This document shows positions 19,095-28,282 of a stretch of 54,091 nt of DNA, in pieces (position 1 is the stretch's first letter; every line of letters starts with the position of its first letter). The stretch comes from Listeria fleischmannii subsp. fleischmannii LU2006-1 (GTDB taxonomy: Bacteria > Bacillota > Bacilli > Lactobacillales > Listeriaceae). The notes under the pieces were generated by a model. That model saw nothing but the letters and a program-made list of their open reading frames with translations, had not been told where the DNA came from and did no database searches. The stretch spans positions 1 to 54,091 of the forward strand of contig NZ_ALWW01000015.1 in NCBI RefSeq assembly GCF_000344175.1. Reading direction: 5' to 3'. A program made the position numbers and the translations under genes.

Positions 19095-19309
19095 AAAGGA
19101 GCAATCGCTCCTTTCAGCTTGTAGAAAAACTCAAAGCTTTCGCAAAACAAAACGATCCTCGCCAAAATCGGACTGCTGAAAAATGGTGAGATTCTAGGCA
19201 GTGGCGAGTACCGGAGCGGAGCGTACTCGAGTACGTGAGCACCGGAACGGAGGCCCTAACGACGAAGATTGCCGTTTGTCAGCAGTCTGAAAGGAGCAAT
19301 CGCTCCTTT
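19095..19309 (+). repeat. Terminator-nested interspersed element, copy 1
   Basis: A 175-bp body (19115-19289) is flanked by two identical 20-bp copies of the hairpin AAAGGAGCAATCGCTCCTTT (19095-19114 and 19290-19309). The body begins CAGCTTGTAGAAAAACTC and ends TTTGTCAGCAGTCTG. It contains a GC-rich core with two ACCGGAxCGG repeats around the palindrome CGTACTCGAGTACG. It has no open reading frame and lies between the SMR operon end and ddl. The outer T-runs on either side show that the flanking hairpins are the local bidirectional terminator. The same body occurs at 28073-28263 and, inverted, at 51304-51482. Confidence 0.9.
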
Positions 19310-19311
19310 TT

Positions 19312-19632
19312 TTATACACCTGATGTAAGCTTAAGTCCAATGACTCCTGCAATAATCATACTAATAAAAAGTAATTTCATCGCACTTTTACGTTCTTTAA
19401 ACAAAATCATTCCCATAATAACACTTCCGACCGCCCCAATTCCCGTCCATATCGCGTATCCAGTACCAATCGGAATCGTTTTTAGCGCATGAGACAAGAG
19501 AAAAAGACTGATTGCCATAAAAAGAATCGTTAAAATTGAAAATTTAAGATTTTTAAATCCGTTTGATAGTTTCATCGTCACAACAAATGCCATTTCACAA
19601 ATCCCAGCGATAAATAAAAACAACCAAGCCAA
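19312..19632 (-). CDS. SMR-family efflux subunit 2
   Basis: A four-helix small multidrug resistance protein of about 106 aa. The essential membrane Glu is in GICEMAFV. I start it at TTG 19632 because AAGGAGG lies 9 bp upstream and this yields M-A-W-L-F-L, aligned with its partner M-A-W-L-Y-L. The start follows the partner's stop by one base. Paired SMR genes such as ebrAB or ykkCD usually form heterodimeric, proton-driven exporters of cationic drugs or small guanidinium-like compounds. Confidence 0.9.
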   Translation of the reverse strand: MAWLFLFIAGICEMAFVVTMKLSNGFKNLKFSILTILFMAISLFLLSHALKTIPIGTGYAIWTGIGAVGSVIMGMILFKERKSAMKLLFISMIIAGVIGLKLTSGV

Positions 19633-19633
19633 T

Positions 19634-19963
19634 TTAATTCGCCTCCTTCCCATCCACTAATTTTAGCCCAATAATGCCCGAAATAAGGACAACTAGGGAC
19701 AAGATTTTAAAAATACCTGCCGCTTCGTTTAAAAAGAGTATTCCAACAATCGCCGTACCTGCTGCACCGATGCCAGTAAAAACCGCATACGCCGTCCCAA
19801 TTGGAATTTCTTGCATCGCCCTTGCAAACAAACCAAAACTAATAATAAGAAAAAGAGCCGTTAATAAGCTCCAACCTAACATCGTAAAACCATGTGATTC
19901 TTTTAAGCCAAAAGCCCAAACAATTTCCGATAAACCTGCTAAAACAAGATATAGCCAAGCCAA
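19634..19963 (-). CDS. SMR-family efflux subunit 1
   Basis: A 109-aa four-helix SMR transporter with the key Glu in GLSEIVWAFGLKESHGF and the PIGTAYAVFTGIGAAGT segment in helix 3. It lies 13 bp after tetR and is coupled to subunit 2, forming a tetR-smr-smr operon. It is probably half of a heterodimeric drug/H+ antiporter. The substrate cannot be read from sequence. Confidence 0.92.
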   Translation of the reverse strand: MAWLYLVLAGLSEIVWAFGLKESHGFTMLGWSLLTALFLIISFGLFARAMQEIPIGTAYAVFTGIGAAGTAIVGILFLNEAAGIFKILSLVVLISGIIGLKLVDGKEAN

Positions 19964-19976
19964 TTTTATTTCCTCC

Positions 19977-20534
19977 TCAAACCATTAATCCGTTTAAAAT
20001 TTCAAATGCCGATTTACGTCGCTTCTCAAATTCCAGTTTGTTATATAATTCATGCTCTACAGAAAGTCCGTCAATGAAACAATAAAACGCATGAATCCAC
20101 CGTTCTTTTTCTGCTTGATTCATATGAATTTCATTTAAAAATGAACCAATCATTTCAAAAGTGAGGGCTTCATAGCTTTCCGTTTCTTGAATTAAACGCT
20201 CTTTTAGACTTGTGGGCGGGAAATAAACGGAGCGTTGAAAAAATTTTTTTGTTTCAGGACTTGTTTCAAAATCCGTCGCATCATAAAATACCGCTTTTAA
20301 ATAGTCTTGCAGCGTTTTATATTCATCTCGATTAAGCCCCTTAAAGCTTTTCATTTCCGTTTGAATAACATCTTTATAAACCGCCATATAAAGTGCTTCT
20401 TTTGATTCGAAATGCGCATAAATGGAAGGTGTTTTAATCCCTGCTTCTTTTGCGATTTCAGAAAGCGCTGTACCGTCGTATCCTTTTTCTGCAAACAGGT
20501 GAAGTGCAGCTTGTTTTAGTTTTTCTTTAGACAT
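19977..20534 (-). CDS. TetR-family repressor of the SMR operon
   Basis: A 185-aa one-component regulator. The N-terminal HTH is typical (ALHLFAEKGYDGTALSEIAK with AGIKTPSIYAHFESKEALY, residues 8-48), followed by a helical ligand domain. It is first in an operon with two SMR pump genes and has a perfect palindrome 15 bp upstream of its start, so it very likely autorepresses the operon and is relieved by a pump substrate. Confidence 0.93.
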   Translation of the reverse strand: MSKEKLKQAALHLFAEKGYDGTALSEIAKEAGIKTPSIYAHFESKEALYMAVYKDVIQTEMKSFKGLNRDEYKTLQDYLKAVFYDATDFETSPETKKFFQRSVYFPPTSLKERLIQETESYEALTFEMIGSFLNEIHMNQAEKERWIHAFYCFIDGLSVEHELYNKLEFEKRRKSAFEILNGLMV

Positions 20535-20548
20535 AAAAAAGCCTCCTT

Positions 20549-20566
20549 AACTAACGTTCGTTAGTT
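20549..20566. promoter_or_regulatory. TetR operator palindrome
   Basis: AACTAACG-TT-CGTTAGTT, a perfect 18-bp palindrome between the promoter region and ribosome site of tetR. Its form is typical of operators bound by TetR-family repressors. Confidence 0.75.
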
Positions 20567-20605
20567 TTAGGATAACAAAAAATAGATTAAAAGTAAAGCA
20601 TTAAT

Positions 20606-21376
20606 CTATTTTTCTAAACAAGTCCATTCATTTTTCTTTAAATCATAAACAAGGTGCGCAATAATTTTTGAATACGCAATCTCTTCTCCCGTGTGCTCAA
20701 GCTCAATGATATCATCATCTAATTGAACACCAACTGGGATGCGTATTTGCGTTCTCGTTTTTTCAGCTGCAGCAAAAGCAATGCACGCGCCTTCTTTAAA
20801 ATAAGCTGAAAAACGTTTTAGTAAATCCATAGACGGACTTTTCACGTATTTGCGTTTATTTAGCGACAAAAAGGTTTTTTCATTTAAAATAGCGGCTGTC
20901 TTTTTGGCAACAACAAAGCCTAGAACAGCATAAAAATGATTCATATTTCGGTAATACGTTTTATTATAACGACCATCTTTTTTGGTTAAATAAACAAAGT
21001 TATTTTGTAATTTATAATAGAAAGGTGAACGTAAATGTCTGCCTGTGTGCGCCAAATAAAGCATTTCAGCAACTTCTTGAGGTGAAAGTTGATTGACAAG
21101 ATCAATATCTTCAAAATCAATCCAACAAAATTCACCTAATTGTAAACCTGGGTGTGTTTTTAATTGTTGCAAATCGCTTGCCTCTAAAAAGTCAAACGCT
21201 GTGTGCGTATTATAAGACGAATCTTTTATGTGATGCTTAATTAAAAGAATGTTTTCAGGCGGAAGTGTTACACCTTGCATGAAATCACAAAAAGTAATGC
21301 CACTCGTGACTACATTGTTGATGACATTATCCATATGTATGTAAACAGATTTTTGATTAAAAGTATCTTTTCTCAT
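20606..21376 (-). CDS. Conserved hypothetical protein
   Basis: A 256-aa soluble protein with no signal peptide or membrane segment that I can see. It is mixed alpha/beta, with aromatic-rich stretches such as GEFCWIDFEDIDLVNQL and YYKLQNNFVYLTKKDGRYNK. I do not recognise a family. It occupies the place of an uncharacterised gene between the TetR/SMR operon and the glutamine ABC transporter genes in L. monocytogenes (from memory). It is likely monocistronic. Confidence 0.75.
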   Translation of the reverse strand: MRKDTFNQKSVYIHMDNVINNVVTSGITFCDFMQGVTLPPENILLIKHHIKDSSYNTHTAFDFLEASDLQQLKTHPGLQLGEFCWIDFEDIDLVNQLSPQEVAEMLYLAHTGRHLRSPFYYKLQNNFVYLTKKDGRYNKTYYRNMNHFYAVLGFVVAKKTAAILNEKTFLSLNKRKYVKSPSMDLLKRFSAYFKEGACIAFAAAEKTRTQIRIPVGVQLDDDIIELEHTGEEIAYSKIIAHLVYDLKKNEWTCLEK

Positions 21377-21500
21377 CGCCTATTCCCCATCTAATCAATT
21401 TATCGGATTCTCGCCGTATAGAACTATCATACACCATTTCATTCAAATTTGTATAACAATACAATCAAAACTAAATTACTTTACGATGACAAATTTATAA

Positions 21501-21543
21501 AAAAGAGCCTTCTAAACCATTTAAGGAATAAAAAGCTCTTTTT
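21501..21543 (-). terminator. Terminator after the 61-aa gene
   Basis: AAAAAGAGC and GCTCTTTTT arms with an AAGG/CCTT inner pairing, at the 3' end of the small gene; U-run on the minus strand. Confidence 0.65.
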
Positions 21544-21544
21544 A

Positions 21545-21730
21545 TTAACGTAAACCTAGTTTAACATTTGGCATTTGCTTTACTTTTAAAGCTTTCCAAA
21601 TATCCGTACGCGATTTCGTTTTTTCGACAACAATGCCTTTTTGTTCTAAATCTCGAATGATTTTATTAAGTTCTTCATGGCTTTCTCTCATATATGACCA
21701 CTCCGTTCCCAAAATTAAGTTTTCATTCAT
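21545..21730 (-). CDS. Small conserved hypothetical protein
   Basis: 61 aa, amphipathic and charged, mostly helical (ESHEELNKIIRDLEQKGIVV), with a conserved-looking C-terminal KVKQMPNVKLGLR. An AGAGAGAT site precedes ATG 21730 and a terminator follows the stop, which supports a real gene. I do not recognise the family. Confidence 0.65.
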   Translation of the reverse strand: MNENLILGTEWSYMRESHEELNKIIRDLEQKGIVVEKTKSRTDIWKALKVKQMPNVKLGLR

Positions 21731-21887
21731 ATCTCTCTCTTTATTCTCACTTTAACACAAATGTAAACATAAAAATAGCCCTATTTTTAAATTTATAACA
21801 AAAAACAGCATCACTTTTCTAAGAAAGCGATTGAAAAACGAATTTTAATGTTCACTAGCTAAATTATCATTAAGATTTAAAATAAAA

Positions 21888-21914
21888 ACAGGCTGGCATA
21901 CACCAAACCTGTCT
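21888..21914 (-). terminator. Terminator after the ABC ATPase gene
   Basis: ACAGG...CCTGT hairpin with an inner TTGGTG/CAGCC-like pairing followed by U-rich sequence on the minus strand, 5 bp after the ATPase stop. Confidence 0.6.
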
Positions 21915-21918
21915 TTAT

Positions 21919-22647
21919 TTATAAAACTTTATCAAGAAAACTAATGGTACGTTCATGTTTAGGGGCATCGAAAATCTCTTCCGGTTGCCCTTCTTCTACA
22001 ATATAACCACCATCCATAAAGATAACACGGTCTCCTACTTCACGCGCAAAGCCCATTTCATGTGTAACAACAAGCATCGTCATTCCCTCTTTCGCAAGGT
22101 CTTTCATGACATTTAATACTTCCCCTACCATTTCCGGATCAAGCGCTGAAGTTGGTTCATCAAATAACATAATATCTGGATTCATCGCAAGCGCTCGTGC
22201 AATCGCTACACGTTGCTTCTGTCCACCCGATAATTGGCTCGGGTAACTTGTTTCCTTATCCGCTAAACCAACACGTTTTAGTAAATCTCGACCTAGTGCC
22301 TCAGCTTCACTTTTCGTTTTCTTTTTTAATTCTACAGGTGCAAATGTAATATTTTCAAGAACCGTTTTATGTGGAAATAAGTTGAAATGTTGAAAAACCA
22401 TCCCAATATTCTCACGTACTTTATTAATGTCAGTTTGCTTATCTGTTAAATCGAAGTCATCAACAATCACTCGGCCGCTATCAATTTCTTCTAATTGATT
22501 CATGCAACGTAAAAACGTACTTTTTCCAGAACCAGAAGGACCAATAACGCAAACAACTTCTCCTTCTGCCACTTCAAGGTCAATGCCTTTTAATACTTCA
22601 TTTTGGCCAAAGCTCTTTTTTAAATCTGTGATTTTTAACTTTGTCAT
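21919..22647 (-). CDS. glnQ: Polar amino-acid (glutamine-type) ABC transporter ATPase
   Basis: A 242-aa ATPase of the GlnQ/HisP group: Walker [10 protein letters not shown] (about residues 33-41), signature [15 protein letters not shown], Walker [15 protein letters not shown] and switch His in VVTHEMGFA. Start ATG 22647 overlaps the upstream permease stop (ATGA), so the two are coupled. It powers uptake through the fused receptor-permease next to it. Confidence 0.95.
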   Translation of the reverse strand: MTKLKITDLKKSFGQNEVLKGIDLEVAEGEVVCVIGPSGSGKSTFLRCMNQLEEIDSGRVIVDDFDLTDKQTDINKVRENIGMVFQHFNLFPHKTVLENITFAPVELKKKTKSEAEALGRDLLKRVGLADKETSYPSQLSGGQKQRVAIARALAMNPDIMLFDEPTSALDPEMVGEVLNVMKDLAKEGMTMLVVTHEMGFAREVGDRVIFMDGGYIVEEGQPEEIFDAPKHERTISFLDKVL

Positions 22648-24062
22648 TTAGAAAGTCTCCTTTCAAGCACGTTTGAAAGTTTTGTAAGTAATGTGATTAC
22701 AATCAGGTACATAATCGCTACAACAAGCCAAATGCCAGATGTTTCGAACGTACGCGCGATAATGATTTTACCTGATTGCGTAAGTTCAACAATCCCGATA
22801 ACACTCATGATAGAGGTATCTTTAAGCGTAATAACAAATTGATTAATAAAACTTGGCACCATAACACGAACGGCTTGAGGTAAAATAATTTTCATCATTG
22901 ACTTCCCGTAAGGAATCCCTAGAGAACGAGCGGCTTCCATTTGTCCCTTATCTACGGCTAAAATACCACCCCGAATAATTTCTGTGATATACGCCCCAGC
23001 ATTTAAACTTAGTGTTAAAACGGCAGCAAGATTCGGATCCATTTTAAAGCCAAACGCTTGTGGAATCCCGAAATAAATGAAGAACGCTAAAACAATAAGC
23101 GGAATTCCTCGGAAAATATCCACATAGACAGTCGCAATACCGCGTAAAAACGTGCTACGACTTACTTTTAAGAAGCCAAAAACAAGCCCTAAAATTGCGG
23201 CGAAAAATAGAGATATAAAGGTCAATTTAATAGTGTTCCAAAGACCTAGAAGAAGCGCTGGAGCACTTGCAACTAGCGTGTCCCAAAACGAATCTTTTTC
23301 AACATCAGAACCAATATAACGATCTAAAATGTCATCATAAGTTCCGTTTGCTCGAATATTTGTTAAACCTCGATTAAATTTCTCAAGAAGTTCTGTATTT
23401 TGATCTTTCTTAACAGCAAAGCCGTATTGTGCTCCGCTTTCTTTTTGCGTGACAATTTTAAGGCCATTTCCGACTTTTACGCCATATGCTAATACAGGAT
23501 AATCATCGAATGCGGCAGATGAATTGCCCGTTTTAACATCTTCATACATACTGGCCGAATCATCAAAAGGGACTAAGGTATAGCCATATTTGTCTTTATT
23601 TTTTTCAGCAAAAGCATAGCCTTCTGTGCCTGTTTTAACCGCAACTTTTTTCCCTTTTAAATCCTTATAAGATTTGATGTCATTATCATCTTTTTTAATA
23701 GCCATTACAACACCAGAATCAAAGTACGGATCAGAGAAATCAAATTTCTTTTTACGTTCATCCGTGATACTCATTCCGGCAATTACACCATCAACTTGGT
23801 TTCCTTCAAGCGCTTGAACCGCTGCATTAAAGCCCATCGGTTTAACCGTATAGGTAAAACCTTGATCTTTTGCGATGGCTTTTAAGATGTCCATATCAAT
23901 TCCGATAAGTTCACCTTTTTTATTTTGGAACTCAAACGGCGCGAAAGTTTCGTCCGTTGCAATTTCATAATCGACATCCGCTGCATGTGCAGGTGTTAGA
24001 AAGCCTGTAAAAATAAATGCAAATACGAATAGAATAGGTAATAGACATTTAAATCGTTTCAT
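22644..24062 (-). CDS. Fused substrate-binding and permease protein, glutamine-type ABC importer
   Basis: The 472-aa protein combines a signal sequence (residues 1-27, cleaved after AHA), a periplasmic-binding-protein type 2 domain (about 28-250; [29 protein letters not shown]) and a HisM-type permease domain (about 265-472; EAA-like [21 protein letters not shown]). Such fusions tether the receptor to the membrane pore and import glutamine, glutamate or another polar amino acid. It forms a two-gene operon with the ATPase. Region 24063-24270 upstream is AT-rich leader and promoter sequence with no gene. Confidence 0.94.
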   Translation of the reverse strand: MKRFKCLLPILFVFAFIFTGFLTPAHAADVDYEIATDETFAPFEFQNKKGELIGIDMDILKAIAKDQGFTYTVKPMGFNAAVQALEGNQVDGVIAGMSITDERKKKFDFSDPYFDSGVVMAIKKDDNDIKSYKDLKGKKVAVKTGTEGYAFAEKNKDKYGYTLVPFDDSASMYEDVKTGNSSAAFDDYPVLAYGVKVGNGLKIVTQKESGAQYGFAVKKDQNTELLEKFNRGLTNIRANGTYDDILDRYIGSDVEKDSFWDTLVASAPALLLGLWNTIKLTFISLFFAAILGLVFGFLKVSRSTFLRGIATVYVDIFRGIPLIVLAFFIYFGIPQAFGFKMDPNLAAVLTLSLNAGAYITEIIRGGILAVDKGQMEAARSLGIPYGKSMMKIILPQAVRVMVPSFINQFVITLKDTSIMSVIGIVELTQSGKIIIARTFETSGIWLVVAIMYLIVITLLTKLSNVLERRLSK

Positions 24063-24270
24063 TGTATCCTCCCTTATGTATGAACAAATAACTATGGAAG
24101 CTTTAAACTTGTTGAAAAACTTTTCACTTTTAGCATTTTACCATAAGGGAACGTTATTGACCATATTTATTTACGATAAGTTTTTTCATATGACACATCA
24201 ATGTTAGGTTTTATATCATTACTTTTTCTCCCCAAAAACAAGACAACTAAACTGTTTATTTAAAGCAAAT

Positions 24271-24309
24271 AAAAAAAGTTGCACCTCACATAAGAAAGGA
24301 CAACTTTTT
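24271..24309 (-). terminator. Terminator after ridA
   Basis: AAAAAGTTG...CAACTTTTTTT hairpin with a U-run on the minus strand, just past the ridA stop. Confidence 0.75.
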
Positions 24310-24315
24310 ATATTT

Positions 24316-24693
24316 TTATACTTCTGCTACGACTTCAATTTCCACAAGAGCATTCATTGGTAAAGCGGCTACTTGAAAAGCACTTCTAGCTGGAAAAACA
24401 CCCGTAAAATACGTCGCATAAATTTCATTCACTTCTTTAAAATCTTGTAAATCTTTTAGAAAAACCGTCAATTTAACCGCCTTTTCAAGACTTGACCCTG
24501 CTTCTTCCAGCACATTATGAAGGTTTTGAAAGACTTGTTTCGTTTGGTTAGCAATTCCTTCTTGTAACTCACCCGTTTCTGGATTTACGCCAATTTGACC
24601 GGAAGTAAAAACAAAACCACTTGCTTTCACTGCGTGAGAATACGGTCCAATTGCTTGAGGTGCTTTATCACTATGTACTTTTTCTTTCATCAT
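24316..24693 (-). CDS. ridA: RidA-family enamine/imine deaminase
   Basis: The 125-aa YjgF/YER057c/UK114 protein hydrolyses reactive enamine/imine intermediates from PLP enzymes, such as 2-aminoacrylate. Signature stretches are APQAIGPYSHAVKASGFVFTSGQ and the active-site arginine in FPARSAFQVAALPMNALVEIE. It is a single gene with a terminator. Confidence 0.95.
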   Translation of the reverse strand: MMKEKVHSDKAPQAIGPYSHAVKASGFVFTSGQIGVNPETGELQEGIANQTKQVFQNLHNVLEEAGSSLEKAVKLTVFLKDLQDFKEVNEIYATYFTGVFPARSAFQVAALPMNALVEIEVVAEV

Positions 24694-24782
24694 AACCCTC
24701 CAAAAATCATATTTCTATTATATTAATTCAATTAGAATTCTTTTTCAATACTTTATTTTCTAATTTTTCGAAATCCATATAC

Positions 24783-25121
24783 TTATGTGGCTGAAAAGAG
24801 TTGTTTTTTTTCGCATTGAACCTGATATAATTTCCGTCCAATCTCCTCTTCTTCCACTAAAAGCTGCTCTTGACACGTTATCATACAGCGTTTAATTTGC
24901 TCTTCTAAATTATCGAGACTTTCAGACCTTAATTGATGAATGAGTTTTTGCAACTCGCCCGTTTCAGAATATTCGTTTGAACAGCTCTCTTGATGATATT
25001 CGTTGCCACTTGGGTTTTTAAGAAGTAACATCATTTTAGCTTGTTCATCTCTAATATGCTGCAATGCCTTTTGTAGTTCTTCTTCTCTACTTAGTATGAT
25101 GGACATTTTATCTCTATACAC
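24783..25121 (-). CDS. Small coiled-coil hypothetical protein
   Basis: 112 aa, rich in Glu, Gln, Leu and Lys, predicted almost entirely helical with heptad-like stretches at both ends and a Ser/Asn/Gly break near residues 38-50. It has four cysteines. Start GTG 25121 follows GGGGGTAGGG. The size and two-helix layout recall small YwqH-like or WXG-type partners, but no ESX gene is nearby and I do not assign a function. Confidence 0.55.
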   Translation of the reverse strand: MYRDKMSIILSREEELQKALQHIRDEQAKMMLLLKNPSGNEYHQESCSNEYSETGELQKLIHQLRSESLDNLEEQIKRCMITCQEQLLVEEEEIGRKLYQVQCEKKQLFSAT

Positions 25122-25237
25122 AAACCCTACCCCCTATGTTTAATCTTCCACAATATAAGTCTACCACGAAACACTTGCAAAATCTGTGACAGTTTCATGA
25201 ACGTTATGGCGATAAAAGGGATAAAAAGGATGTATTA

Positions 25238-25265
25238 AAAAAGCCAGATGTTCGCACATCTGGCT
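25238..25265 (-). terminator. Terminator after the Ca2+ ATPase gene
   Basis: Perfect 9-bp arms AGCCAGATG/CATCTGGCT followed by seven U on the minus strand. Confidence 0.9.
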
Positions 25266-25271
25266 CACTTA

Positions 25272-27921
25272 TTACGCTTGTCTCATTTTATTTGACACAA
25301 GTTTGACAACTTCCATTAAAATTACAGCTGCAATAGCAAGCCCGGCTGCAATACCCCATTCACTCCAGCCAAAATTTTGAGGAATAGAGAAAATCTCGCG
25401 CGTAAATGGTAATATAGTCAGGATATAAAGAACAAAACAAACCGATACCGCTAAAAGAACATATTTATTGCTGAAAAAGCCAGCACCAAAGGCAGTTTGA
25501 GTGTTCGATCTAGCCGCAAAAGTTTGCAAGGTTCGCGCTAAGATAAGCGTTGTAAAGGCCATCGCAACACTCATTTCCGGACTATGCTCTAAACCAATAT
25601 ACTGAGAAATAATAACCGCAATACCGATTAGCGTTCCCCTAATAACAACCGCCTGCATAGTACCACCAGCAAAAATGCCTTCTTCTACATTTCTTGGCTT
25701 CCGTTTCATCACATCAGGTTCTGGTTTTTCCATTCCAAGCGCTATCGCAGGAAGTGAATCATTTACTAAGTTGATGAATAAAAGTTGGAGTGCTGTGAAC
25801 GGATTAATCCAATCTACAATAAGAGCAAATAAAATCGCAATAATCGCGCCTAAATTACCCGCAAATAAATAACCAATCGCTTTTTTTATATTATCAAAAA
25901 CAGTCCGACCGACGCTTACCGCATCCACAATAGAAACAAAATTATCATCCGTTAAAATCATCGCCGAAGCATCTTTTGCCACATCTGTTCCGCTACCCAT
26001 AGCAACACCAATATCCGCCTGTTTAAGCGCCGGCGCATCATTCACTCCGTCTCCAGTCATAGCTGTAATTTTATTTTTCTTCTGCCATGCTTTTACAATT
26101 CGAATTTTATTTTCCGGCGAAACACGTGCATAAACCGCAATGTGTTCTAATTTTTCTTCAAGCTCCGGCTCACTCATCGCATCAAGTTCTTGCCCTGTAA
26201 CTGCGAAATCTGTTTCATCCATCAAGCCAATATCGCGACCAATCGCTTGCGCTGTTGTTTTATGGTCACCCGTAATCATAACCGTCCGAATGCCTGCTTT
26301 TTTGGCCTCCTCAATCGAGCCATAAACCGCTTCACGAGGAGGATCAATCATCGCCGTTAAGCCAACTAAGACAATATCATGCTCATCCGCAGTCGAAATA
26401 TCTACTTGATTACTGTCTAAACGCTTGTAGCCATATGCCAGAACACGCAAAGCTTGATTAGAAAATTCCTCATTGACGTTTTGTAGCTCCGTTAGCATCT
26501 CTTCCGTCATTTCCACTTCTTCGCCGTCTTTGTAAACATATTTCGCACGGCTGAACATAACATCAGGCCCGCCTTTTGTAAGCATCGCCTTTTTCCCGTC
26601 AAATGTATGAACCGTTGACATTAATTTCCGATCCGAATCAAACGGAATTTCGCCTTCCCGAATAAAAGCATCGCGAATTTCATTATAGTTTTTATTTTTT
26701 CGATTACTAAACGCAATTAATGCCACTTCAGTCGGATCCCCGAGTTCCAAGCCCTCCTCATTAATATTTGAGTCATTACATAAAACAGCAATATAAATGA
26801 GGCGTCTCTCCCCCTCCGTCCAATTTTCAGGATTATCAGGAAAATTTTCTTTCGTGCCATCGGGTAAAAAGTAATCGACAACCGTCATTTTATTTTGCGT
26901 CAAAGTCCCCGTTTTATCCGTACATATGACACTTGTCGAGCCTAAAGTTTCAACAGCGGGCAACTTCCGAATGATGGCATGTTGTTTCGCCATTTTATTC
27001 GTCCCAACCGCCAGCACAATCGTTACAATAGAAGAAAGAGCTTCCGGAATCGCAGCCACCGCAACCGCAACGGCAAACATGAAGGCATTTAAAATCGCCT
27101 GCGTAAAATCGACACCTTCGCTACCCCCAAAAAAAGACGCGGGAAGCCTCTACGGCAAAAATCAGAATACAAAGCGCTAAAATCGCAAACCCTAGCTTTT
27201 TACTAAAACTTTCTAATTTTTGCTGTAATGGGGTTTGTTTCGCTTCAGCTGTTTCCAGCAACCCAGCAATTTTACCTATCTCCGTTTGACTCCCCGTACC
27301 AGTAACAACGAAAAGCCCGCGCCCATAAGCTACTAACGAGCCACTAAAAACCATGTTGACACGGTCGCCTAGTCCCACTTTTTCCGGAATGACATCAACA
27401 GACTTTTCAACCGTTTCCGATTCCCCAGTTAGCATGCCTTCATCTACTTTTAAAGTCCCACTTTCAAGCAACCTACCATCAGCCGGTATAAAATCTCCTG
27501 CATCAAGTAAAACAATGTCACCCGGGACTAATTCATTGGCATGGATGGTTTGTTTTTCGCCATCTCGAATTACTTTTGCTGATGGTGCAGACATTTCACG
27601 TAGCGCATCAAGCGAGCTTTCTGCTTTCCTCGTTTGCACCACACTAATAATAGAATTAACAATTAAAACAACAAAGATGATGAGGGATTCAATGATTTCA
27701 CCTAAAACAAGTTGCACGAGTGCGGCGGCAACCAAAACGATGACCATCGGATCCTTAAAAGTTTCTAAAAAAAGTTTCCAGATGGGATCTTTTTCCTTTT
27801 GCTTTAATTCATTTAACCCATATTTCTCTTGACGACTTTTGACGGAAGGACTTGTTAAGCCTTTGTCTGTTGCATCTAATGCCTTTAATGTAGCATCCAC
27901 TTCCTCACGATAAAATTCCAC
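25272..27921 (-). pseudogene. P-type Ca2+ ATPase (LMCA1-like), apparent frameshift
   Basis: P2A calcium pump, 882 aa if repaired, against about 880 for LMCA1 (lmo0841) as I recall it. It has the actuator TGES (about 180), PEAL in M4, phosphorylation motif CTDKTGTLT, KGGPD in the nucleotide domain, TGD and MTGDGVNDAPALK. The M5/M6 region reads NLVNDSLPAIALGMEKPEPD. The frame breaks at a run of seven A (27129-27135); six restore ...SRVFFGGSEGVDF and join both parts within the M3 region. Extruding Ca2+ supports growth at high Ca2+ and pH. A break in this core pump with everything else conserved looks like a sequencing error. Region 27922-28054 upstream is AT-rich with no gene. Confidence 0.88.
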
Positions 27922-28054
27922 AGATAAAAAACAGCTCCTTCCAATTTAGCTATACCTTTCAAGTATATCAGTTCACTATGTAACATTTCTCACGATTTAC
28001 AAAATCTTAACATTATTTACCCGAAAATTTACAATTCCAAGCATGAAAAAAAGA

Positions 28055-28281
28055 AGAGAAATCACTCTCTCTCTCAGTCTTGTAGAAAAAACTTCAAAAG
28101 TTAACAAGCAAAAACAAAACGTCTTCATCCAACCAAAATCAGACTGCTGACAAAATGGTGAGATTCTAGGCAGTGCCGAGTACCGGAGCGGAGCGTACTT
28201 GAGTACGAGAGCACCGGAACGGAGGCACTAACGACGAAGATCGCCGTTTGTCAGCAGTCTGAGAGAGAAATCACTCTCTCT
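28055..28281 (+). repeat. Terminator-nested interspersed element, copy 2
   Basis: A 191-bp body (28073-28263) is flanked by identical 18-bp copies of the local hairpin AGAGAAATCACTCTCTCT (28055-28072 and 28264-28281). The body has the same orientation as copy 1. It has a perfect 15-bp inner inverted repeat: CAGACTGCTGACAAA at 28140-28154 and TTTGTCAGCAGTCTG at the right end. The core again carries ACCGGAxCGG twice and a CGTACTTGAGTACG stem. It sits directly after the stop of the ABC exporter gene; the U-tract follows the far hairpin copy on the minus strand. Confidence 0.9.
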
Positions 28282-28282
28282 T

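Noticed and set aside
19095-19309. The repeats as CRISPR units or as an insertion sequence with a transposase.
   Set aside because: Only three dispersed copies exist, with no spacers, no open reading frame in the body and no cas genes.
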